Shown: positions 1 to 5,153 of the stretch, one piece after another
Layout: the number at the start of each line of letters is the position of its first letter
How positions within the stretch are numbered: position 1 is the first letter of the stretch
Assembly (NCBI GenBank): GCA_016929735.1
Contig: JAFGID010000311.1
Span: 1-5,153, forward strand
DNA length: 5,153 nucleotides
Origin: Ignavibacteriales bacterium
GTDB lineage: Bacteria > Bacteroidota > Ignavibacteria > Ignavibacteriales > Melioribacteraceae
Reading direction: 5' to 3'
The notes under the pieces: generated by a model
The model's database searches: none
What the model saw: only the letters and a program-made list of their open reading frames with translations
What the model was told of the DNA's origin: nothing
Made by a program: the position numbers and the translations under genes

Positions 1-33
1 AAATAAAAATTTCAGTGAATAGAAAAATATTTT

Positions 34-41
34 TATATTTG
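34..41 (+). promoter_or_regulatory. Bacteroidota-type -7 promoter element for ffs
   Basis: TATATTTG fits the Bacteroidota housekeeping -7 consensus TAnnTTTG exactly. Transcription would be expected to begin a few bases downstream, near 46-49, about 15 nt before the first paired base of the SRP RNA at 63. A good -33 element (TTTG or TTG about 20 bp upstream) is not evident; the best candidate is the weak TTCAG at 11-15. Assignment to ffs is inferred from position and orientation. Confidence 0.6.
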
Positions 42-62
42 CAGAGAGAATGTAAATTTTTT

Positions 63-147
<85 letters not shown>

Positions 148-155
<8 letters not shown>

Positions 156-165
156 TTTTTATTTT
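148..165 (+). terminator. Probable intrinsic terminator formed by the SRP RNA closing stem
   Basis: TGTCTGGC (148-155) is the 3' arm of the terminal SRP RNA helix and is followed directly by five T and then a T-rich run to about 176. The helix plus U-tract has the form of an intrinsic terminator, and no separate hairpin exists between ffs and bshC. The helix closes a long structured RNA rather than a short loop, so efficiency is uncertain. Read-through into bshC is possible. Confidence 0.45.
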
Positions 166-179
166 AATTTTTATTTAAC

Positions 180-187
180 TAATTTTG
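180..187 (+). promoter_or_regulatory. Bacteroidota-type -7 promoter element for bshC
   Basis: TAATTTTG matches TAnnTTTG exactly, in the 61-bp gap between ffs and bshC. The predicted start near 192-195 gives a short A/T-rich leader of about 24 nt before the ATG at 217. No clear -33 box is visible; only a T-run lies at the right distance (156-160). The element suggests that bshC has its own promoter and need not depend on read-through from ffs. Confidence 0.55.
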
Positions 188-216
188 CATAAGAAACAAT
201 AAATTTTATTTAATAA

Positions 217-1845
217 ATGAGCATAAATTTCTCTGATATACCTAAACATCAAAGTCTTTTTTTAGACTACTTATATGAATTTGAGAATGTAAAGAAATAC
301 TTTAATAAAGATTTTCGTAATAAGGAAAAATATTTTGATATTTTTAATCATCTTTCTGAAAGAGAAAGACCTCATCGCGAAGCCATTGCTGATATTATTC
401 AAGAACAATATTCAAATTATACCCCATCTAATTTAACCAAAGAAAATATTAAAGCACTTAAATCGCATAAGACAATTGCTGTTGTTACAGGACAACAAAT
501 CGGATTATTCGGCGGACCGCTTTATACATTTTACAAAATTATGACCGCTATTAAATTATGCAATTTACTTAAGCAACGAACAGATAAGTTTAAATTCATT
601 CCGATTTTCTGGCTCGAAAGTGATGACCACGATTTTGAAGAGATTAGAAGTTTTAACATTATCTCTAAAGACAACGATATTATAAATATTAAATATGGCG
701 ATGACCAACCAAAAGATACTAACAGAGGGAGCGTTGGCAATTTAACGTTTATTCATAAAATTCTTGATGTTCTGAACGAACTTAATAATCATATAGTTGA
801 TACTGAATTTAAAACCGAAATTCTTAATTTTCTTAACTCAACATATTTATCAGGCAGGACTTTTGCAGATGCATTTAAAGATTTATTATTTAAAATTTTT
901 GATGAATACGGATTGATTATTTTTAATCCAAGCAGTGCAAAAGTTAAAGAAATACTAAAACCGATTTTTACTCAGGAAATTGAAAATTTCAGAAAATATA
1001 CAGATTCGATAGTTAATACTACAGCAGAATTAGATGAATTTTACCATGCACAAGTTAAAATTAATCCTGTTAATCTATTCTATTCAGATGAAGAAGGTAG
1101 ATTTTTAATCGAACCAGTTGATGATGAATTTCGATTAAAAAATAGAAGGAAAAGATTTTTAAAAAATGAAATAATCGATTTAATTGAAACGAATTCGGAA
1201 AGATTCAGCCCAAATGTATTGCTCAGACCAATTTGTCAGGATTTTCTGCTTCCAACGGGTTTTTATGTTGCAGGTCCATCTGAAATAAGTTACTTTGCAC
1301 AACTTATACCTTTATATAAATTCTATAATATAATTCAACCTATATTATATCCAAGAGTCTCAATTACTATAATTGAATCGAAAGTAAATAATTTTCTAAC
1401 GAAATATGGACTTGCTTTATTTAATTTATTTTTAGAAGATAAGACATTGAAGAATCAGTTTACTAATGCAATCGGTGAAATTGATTATGATAATCTGTTT
1501 GCTATTTCTAAAGAAAATATTTCTAATATCATAAATGAATTAAAATCAAATATTCAAAAATTAGATAGGACACTGAGCGGTGCCACTGATAATACTTTAG
1601 AAAAAATTGAGCAAGCAATAGATTATCTGAAATTGAAAGTTGATAAAGCACAAGAGAGTAAATTTGATACTGCTCTGCGGCAGTTGAGAAGAGCAAAAAA
1701 TATTCTTTATCCGAATAACAATCTTCAGGAAAGGGAAATCAATTTCATCTACTTTGTCAACAAATATGGTTTTGCAATATTAAAATATATTTTTGATGAA
1801 ATAGACATAGAGTTATTTGAACATCAAATAATTGAACTCAGCTGA
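217..1845 (+). CDS. bshC: Putative cysteine ligase BshC (bacillithiol biosynthesis)
   Basis: BshC catalyses the last step of bacillithiol synthesis, adding cysteine to glucosaminyl-malate in the cytoplasm. The product is the glutathione substitute of many Bacillota, Bacteroidota and Deinococcota. The 542 residues match the usual length of about 540. Family motifs are in the expected order: N-terminal LFLDYLY (14-20), TGQQIGLFGGPLYTFYK (91-107), the FWLESDDHDFEEI segment (131-143), and LLPTGFYVAGPSEISYFAQL (344-363) followed by YPRVSITIIE (378-387). A helical, probably coiled-coil region covers about 430-500, then the closing LQEREINFIYFVNKYG (503-518). The start is firm because two in-frame TAA codons (211-216) directly precede the ATG and the N-terminus fits the family. 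No Shine-Dalgarno sequence is present. bshA and bshB are not in the window. The last 22 bp overlap aroA on the other strand. Family membership is secure; the biochemical role rests on genetic and structural work on homologues. Confidence 0.95.
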   Translation: MSINFSDIPKHQSLFLDYLYEFENVKKYFNKDFRNKEKYFDIFNHLSERERPHREAIADIIQEQYSNYTPSNLTKENIKALKSHKTIAVVTGQQIGLFGGPLYTFYKIMTAIKLCNLLKQRTDKFKFIPIFWLESDDHDFEEIRSFNIISKDNDIINIKYGDDQPKDTNRGSVGNLTFIHKILDVLNELNNHIVDTEFKTEILNFLNSTYLSGRTFADAFKDLLFKIFDEYGLIIFNPSSAKVKEILKPIFTQEIENFRKYTDSIVNTTAELDEFYHAQVKINPVNLFYSDEEGRFLIEPVDDEFRLKNRRKRFLKNEIIDLIETNSERFSPNVLLRPICQDFLLPTGFYVAGPSEISYFAQLIPLYKFYNIIQPILYPRVSITIIESKVNNFLTKYGLALFNLFLEDKTLKNQFTNAIGEIDYDNLFAISKENISNIINELKSNIQKLDRTLSGATDNTLEKIEQAIDYLKLKVDKAQESKFDTALRQLRRAKNILYPNNNLQEREINFIYFVNKYGFAILKYIFDEIDIELFEHQIIELS

Positions 1846-3101
1846 TTTAAAAATTCTGGATTTGATACATCTATACACTCAAAAACATCCACATTATTTT
1901 GACCATCCAGTAATAATGACAATACGCTAAATGCCATTGCAATACGATGGTCACCGTAACTTTCGAATTCATTATTAAAATTTTTTATCTCGCCTTCAAT
2001 CGAAAAACCGTCTTCAAATTCTTCGACAAGAACGCCAAGTTTTTTCATATTGTTGCATACTGCTGAAATTCTATCTGTTTCTTTTACTCGCAATTCTTTT
2101 GCTTTTCTTATCTCAAATTTTCCATCAGCGAATAACCCGGCAACCGAAAGAATCGGAATTTCATCTATTATATTTGGTATCATCTCCCTTTCGATTTTAA
2201 TATTGTGTAACTTACTGTTTTTTACAATTAAATCTCCAACTTCTTCCCCTGATGATATTTTTTCATTTGTAATTTGAATATCAGCACCCATTTGTTGTAA
2301 AATTTTTATAATTCCCGCTCTAGTTTTATTCAACAAAACATTTTCTAACTTCAATTCTGAATTTTTTACTAACAATGCAAGGACAATAAAAAACGCAGCG
2401 GTTGATATATCTGATGGGATATAATATACTTTTGGCTCAGGATAATTATTTCTTGATACAAATATTTTTCTTCCGACTTCAGTTTCTTTTGTAGAAAGAT
2501 TCAACATTTTTTCGGTATGATTGCGAGTAGCAACCGGTTCAATCACCGTTGTAGTTTCATCTAAATGCAAACCAGCAAGTAAAATTGCACTTTTAATTTG
2601 CGCACTTGGAATTTTTAATTCATATTCAATTGCTTCGAGTTGTTCTACCGGATAAATTGTTATTGGCAGAGTTCCTTTTTCAGTTGTAGTAAATTTTGCT
2701 CCCATCATCATTAAGGGTTCGGTAATTCTCAACATCGGTCTTTTCAATAAAGATTCGTCACCAATAATTGTCGATTGAAAATTCTGTGCGGCAAGAATGC
2801 CTGTAATTAATCTTGTAGTTGTTCCTGAATTACCAGCATCAAGTTCAACTTTTGGGGCTGAAAAACCTTTGAAACCCTTACCGATAATTTCAATTATTTT
2901 TCCTTCTTTCTTTACCTCACAGCCAAGACTTTTGAAGCATTTCATTGTTGACTGAACATCCGCAGAAAGAAGACAATTATGAATTACTGATTTACCATTT
3001 GCAAGACAAGAAAACATTACTGCCCGATGAGAGATTGATTTATCGCCGGGTAAGAATAAAGTTCCTTTTACTTTTTCGATTTTATTAAACTTTTTAATCA
3101 T
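1824..3101 (-). CDS. aroA: 3-phosphoshikimate 1-carboxyvinyltransferase (EPSP synthase)
   Basis: AroA transfers the enolpyruvyl group of PEP to shikimate-3-phosphate, the sixth step of the shikimate pathway to chorismate, in the cytoplasm. The 425 residues are full length. Visible motifs from the chosen Met: PGDKSISHRA (18-27), the PEP-site loop GNSGTTTRL (90-98), RPMLRITEPL (121-130), SAQIKS (166-171), RNHTEKML (193-200), NKTRAG (258-263), IIDEIPIL (311-318) with the catalytic Asp, ELRVKETDRI (336-345) and GDHRIAMA (383-390). The RNHTE, SAQIK, GDKS and NKTR motifs are those described for class II EPSP synthases. The start at 3101 is preferred: its ATG overlaps the trmH stop as ATGA, and MIKKF fits family N-termini. 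An ATG 12 bp upstream (3113) would add four residues and cannot be excluded. No promoter was seen in front of it, so it is probably co-transcribed with trmH. One small oddity is PSDISTAAFF (229-238), where most members have Gly for the Ser at 230. Confidence 0.96.
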   Translation of the reverse strand: MIKKFNKIEKVKGTLFLPGDKSISHRAVMFSCLANGKSVIHNCLLSADVQSTMKCFKSLGCEVKKEGKIIEIIGKGFKGFSAPKVELDAGNSGTTTRLITGILAAQNFQSTIIGDESLLKRPMLRITEPLMMMGAKFTTTEKGTLPITIYPVEQLEAIEYELKIPSAQIKSAILLAGLHLDETTTVIEPVATRNHTEKMLNLSTKETEVGRKIFVSRNNYPEPKVYYIPSDISTAAFFIVLALLVKNSELKLENVLLNKTRAGIIKILQQMGADIQITNEKISSGEEVGDLIVKNSKLHNIKIEREMIPNIIDEIPILSVAGLFADGKFEIRKAKELRVKETDRISAVCNNMKKLGVLVEEFEDGFSIEGEIKNFNNEFESYGDHRIAMAFSVLSLLLDGQNNVDVFECIDVSNPEFLNQLSSII

Positions 3102-3688
3102 TTGTCGCACCATTGAATAATTTGGTCTTCAAGTACTTTATCAGACAATTCGCTTTTATCATACATACCTTTCAATTTTCTTTGTCGTTGAACTTCATAT
3201 AAAATTACTGCAGCTGCCACTGATACATTTAGACTTTCGACCATTCCATACATCGGGATATAAATACATTTATCAGATAATTTTGCCGCTTCTTCCGATA
3301 CTCCTCTACCTTCGTTTCCCATAACAATCGCAATTTTTTCCGTTAAATCCAAATTATAAAAATTAACAGCATTTTTAGATACTAATGTAGAATAAATTTT
3401 AAACCCTTCTTTTCTAAGTGATTTGAAACAAGTTTCAACTTTTTTAAATTTATCTTTCTCTACCCATTTCAACGCAGATGACGAAGAGGTTTTGCTGATT
3501 TTTGGAAATACTTCATCGTTGTATATCAAACATACTTTAGGAACTCCCATTGCATCACAAGTCCTAAAAATCGCACTCACATTATGAGGGTCGTGAATAT
3601 TCTCAATTACAATTCTTAAGGAATGTTGTCTTTGAGTAACAACTTGTTTAATTTTATTATATCTTCTGTCCGTACTGAATATCTTCAT
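3098..3688 (-). CDS. trmH: tRNA (guanosine-18-2'-O)-methyltransferase TrmH, SpoU family
   Basis: This is a SPOUT-superfamily enzyme that uses S-adenosylmethionine to methylate the ribose 2'-OH of G18 in the tRNA D-loop. The 196 residues fit TrmH (about 190-230). Motif 1 is NIHDPHNVSAIFRTCDA (30-46), with Arg42 at the place of the catalytic Arg of Thermus TrmH. Motif 2 is IVMGNEGRGVSEE (121-133). Motif 3, part of the knotted SAM site, is IPMYGMVESLNVSVAAA (144-160). The C-terminal helix region (RQRKLKGMYDKSEL, 168-181) also resembles TrmH rather than the rRNA enzyme RlmB, and RlmB's N-terminal substrate-binding domain is absent. The ATG at 3688 is chosen because the alternative GTG at 3733 would translate through the promoter at 3709-3716 and overlap the upstream gene. 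The stop overlaps the aroA ATG as ATGA. tRNA specificity is inferred from similarity. Confidence 0.92.
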   Translation of the reverse strand: MKIFSTDRRYNKIKQVVTQRQHSLRIVIENIHDPHNVSAIFRTCDAMGVPKVCLIYNDEVFPKISKTSSSSALKWVEKDKFKKVETCFKSLRKEGFKIYSTLVSKNAVNFYNLDLTEKIAIVMGNEGRGVSEEAAKLSDKCIYIPMYGMVESLNVSVAAAVILYEVQRQRKLKGMYDKSELSDKVLEDQIIQWCDK

Positions 3689-3702
3689 AAATTTATTTTT
3701 TT

Positions 3703-3732
3703 TGTATGCAAAGATAATATTATCTGTATGCA
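3703..3732. repeat. Palindrome within paired 8-bp direct repeats at the trmH promoter
   Basis: AGATAATATTATCT (3712-3725) is a perfect 14-bp palindrome. TGTATGCA occurs as an exact direct repeat at 3703-3710 and 3725-3732, with starts 22 bp apart, about two helical turns. The -7 element at 3709-3716 lies inside this arrangement. It looks like a possible operator, but A/T-rich palindromes arise easily in such DNA and no regulator is known. Confidence 0.4.
3709..3716 (-). promoter_or_regulatory. Bacteroidota-type -7 promoter element for trmH-aroA
   Basis: On the minus strand this reads TATCTTTG, an exact match to TAnnTTTG. It starts only 3 bp after the stop codon of the VCBS-repeat gene. Transcription should start near 3701-3704, leaving a leader of about 15 nt before the trmH ATG at 3688. 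No convincing -33 box is seen about 20 bp upstream, where the sequence is the end of the VCBS coding region. The element overlaps a 14-bp palindrome. Confidence 0.55.
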
Positions 3733-5153
3733 CCTTCTAAATAAATTTTAAGATTTAAATAAATTTGTTCCGATATCCGGAACATATTTTCTTCTGCAAA
3801 GTCGGAAGTTTCATACCCTTTATCAACAGACTGAACGCTCCAGTAATACTCGCCTGGTTGAAGATAATAGAATGTCTTCATCGTATCATTAATATTTGTT
3901 AAAAATCTATTATTATCCTTTCGTAAATAAACAGTATATGACAATCCGTTGATTTCCGTTTCAAAGTCGTATCCTCCCGACCAAGACAAAGTTGTCTTTC
4001 CTTTAGCTGTTTTATTGAATAATTTCTCTGGCGGAACAGGTTTTGTATTAATATTGGATGTGTTATTTGAATAAATGGGCCCACTTGATTCTTTTGTTTG
4101 TGGATATTTAAAACCACCTAAAAATATATCCAAATCTCTGTCATTATCCAAATCAATAAATTCACTGAATCCATCAATAAATGAAGTGAAACTTGTTACT
4201 GTTTGAGTAAAAGAACTATTTTCATTTACATACAATTTACTACTCCATACTCCGCTAAAACCAGATAATAGTAAATCTGCATCACCATCATTATCGTAAT
4301 CTCCAAAAGATATAGAACATTTAAAAACAGACAAGATTTCATGTTCATTATCAACTTCAAATGAATAATCTAAATTTTTATAGATTTGAGTAATTATCTG
4401 ATTGTTTTCATCTAAACCAGAAATTATAAAATCCAAAAAACCATCATTATTATAATCACACCAACTAACTGAGCCATTATATAGTTTTGGAATTGGTATT
4501 TCCGAATTATTAAAAACACCTAATCCGTCATTGATATAAATCGCAGCGTATGGTGCATCTTCGTCATTCAAACCCATTATTATTAAATCCAAATCACCAT
4601 CATTATCAAAATCACCCCAATCAGCTGCTCCACTATATAAATCTACCATATCAATTTCTTGTCTCTCACCAAATTGGCTGTTGCCTATATTTTCATATAT
4701 TCTCGATATTACCTTACTCTCACTATCTTTACCAAAAATAAATATATCTAAATCACCATCGTTATCAAAATCTATCCACGTACAATGAGAAAGATAAACA
4801 CCTCTTAATTCAATATCATCTCTGAGTATAAATGAATTATTACTATTTTCATAAACTACACTTACATAACCTAATTCATCATTATAGCCTGTTAGTAGTA
4901 GATCATTATCACCATCATTATCATAATCTCCAAAATCTAAATCTCCAGAAGATATTCCTATAAATTCATCGTTTGATATTTCATCGTAATTCTGACCATT
5001 ATTTTTTGAGTAAATTAATCCAGTTTCGATAAAGTCGAAATTATTATTATTTATATAAAGTTTTGATGTTGCAATACCGTAAGTATTGCCAATAATAATC
5101 AAATCCAAATCACCATCTGAATCTATATCTGCAAATTCGCACGAACCGGAATT
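3720..5153 (-). CDS. VCBS/FG-GAP repeat protein with fibronectin III-like domain, 5' end outside window
   Basis: The reading frame stays open to the right edge, so this is the last 477 residues of a longer protein. Seven blades carry the calcium-loop pattern DxDxDGxxD, starting at residues 9, 76, 128, 181, 233, 285 and 334 of the visible part. Spacing is 49-53 residues, apart from one insertion giving 67. Each blade continues with a hydrophobic strand ending in Gly and then a Y-x-N motif (for example LYINN, IYENI, LYVNE). This is the VCBS/FG-GAP family, which folds as a beta-propeller and is normally secreted or on the cell surface. A fibronectin III-like domain follows (about 371-460), with TLSWSGG (388-394) and YYWSVQSVD (436-444). 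The signal peptide, if any, lies outside the window. The chain stops after LNLKIYLEGAYR (466-477), and no type IX secretion sorting domain is visible. Function is unknown; adhesion or carbohydrate binding are only possibilities. Confidence 0.88.
   Translation of the reverse strand, partial: NSGSCEFADIDSDGDLDLIIIGNTYGIATSKLYINNNNFDFIETGLIYSKNNGQNYDEISNDEFIGISSGDLDFGDYDNDGDNDLLLTGYNDELGYVSVVYENSNNSFILRDDIELRGVYLSHCTWIDFDNDGDLDIFIFGKDSESKVISRIYENIGNSQFGERQEIDMVDLYSGAADWGDFDNDGDLDLIIMGLNDEDAPYAAIYINDGLGVFNNSEIPIPKLYNGSVSWCDYNNDGFLDFIISGLDENNQIITQIYKNLDYSFEVDNEHEILSVFKCSISFGDYDNDGDADLLLSGFSGVWSSKLYVNENSSFTQTVTSFTSFIDGFSEFIDLDNDRDLDIFLGGFKYPQTKESSGPIYSNNTSNINTKPVPPEKLFNKTAKGKTTLSWSGGYDFETEINGLSYTVYLRKDNNRFLTNINDTMKTFYYLQPGEYYWSVQSVDKGYETSDFAEENMFRISEQIYLNLKIYLEGAYR
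4128..5129 (-). repeat. Seven VCBS-type calcium-loop repeats, period about 156 bp
   Basis: The loops lie at 5103-5129, 4902-4928, 4746-4772, 4587-4613, 4431-4457, 4275-4301 and 4128-4154. Most encode a close variant of D-[FY]-D-N-D-G-D-x-D. Two are degenerate: the fifth reads DYNNDGFLD, with Asn for the second Asp and Phe for the fourth, and the seventh reads DLDNDRDLD, with Arg for the turn Gly. Neighbouring blades share much DNA identity around the loops, consistent with growth by tandem duplication. This is a protein-coding repeat, not a separate element. Confidence 0.85.

Noticed and set aside
531..740. Minus-strand open frame inside bshC
   Set aside because: It lies antisense to a strongly conserved part of bshC (the TGQQ-DHDF region), has no recognisable protein features and no promoter.
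1838..1845. TCAGCTGA palindrome at the bshC stop as a bidirectional terminator
   Set aside because: It is only 8 bp with no loop and no adjacent T-tract on either side, so it is unlikely to end transcription.
2050..2277. Plus-strand open frame inside aroA
   Set aside because: Antisense shadow of conserved aroA motifs, with no family resemblance.
3689..3733. A GTG start for trmH at 3733, adding 15 residues
   Set aside because: It would overlap the VCBS coding end and translate through the TAnnTTTG promoter element. The added residues do not resemble TrmH N-termini, while the ATG at 3688 fits the family.
3899..4741. Small open frames at 3899-4117 (-) and 4550-4741 (+) inside the VCBS gene
   Set aside because: Both are out-of-frame readings of the repetitive VCBS coding sequence. 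The His/Asn/Pro-rich translation of the plus-strand one comes from the antisense of the Asp-rich loops.
5106..5108. A TTG start codon for the VCBS gene at 5108
   Set aside because: The frame stays open to the window edge, and upstream codons encode FADIDSDGD, part of the same calcium loop. The TTG is an internal Leu codon and the gene is truncated by the window.
4128..5129. Regular repeats that could suggest a CRISPR array or DNA satellite
   Set aside because: The period is about 156 bp, the units are imperfect and keep one reading frame with the DxDxDGxxD pattern. They are protein-domain repeats.

Overview
The window reads as ordinary chromosomal DNA from a very AT-rich member of the Bacteroidota/Ignavibacteriota group. 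Four things support this. Three separate promoter candidates match the Bacteroidota -7 element TAnnTTTG. No start codon has a Shine-Dalgarno sequence. The gene set includes bacillithiol synthesis (bshC) and a large VCBS/FG-GAP repeat protein with a fibronectin III-like tail, a combination common in Ignavibacteria and relatives. The exact lineage is an inference.

Layout, left to right. Bases 1-62 carry a promoter. Bases 63-155 encode the small bacterial signal recognition particle RNA (ffs), whose closing stem runs into a T-tract that probably ends transcription. A second promoter (180-187) precedes bshC (217-1845, +), the putative cysteine ligase of bacillithiol synthesis. bshC converges on aroA (1824-3101, -; EPSP synthase, shikimate pathway), and the two coding ends overlap by 22 bp with no terminator between them. 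aroA lies downstream of trmH (3098-3688, -; tRNA Gm18 2'-O-methyltransferase), joined by an ATGA stop/start overlap, so the two probably form a translationally coupled operon. A promoter (3709-3716, -) precedes trmH; it sits in a 14-bp palindrome flanked by 8-bp direct repeats. The rest (3720-5153, -) is the 3' part of a gene for a VCBS-repeat protein. Its 5' end lies outside the window.

The first four genes are housekeeping: protein targeting, low-molecular-weight thiol, aromatic amino acid precursors and tRNA modification. They share no obvious pathway. The VCBS protein is the only accessory-type gene. It ends abruptly after a phrase that normally opens a longer C-terminal module, and no type IX secretion sorting domain is visible. 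I found no mobile element, CRISPR array, tRNA or clearly new system. The items most worth a second look are the promoter/palindrome region at 3703-3732, the abrupt end of the VCBS protein and the tail-to-tail overlap of bshC and aroA.
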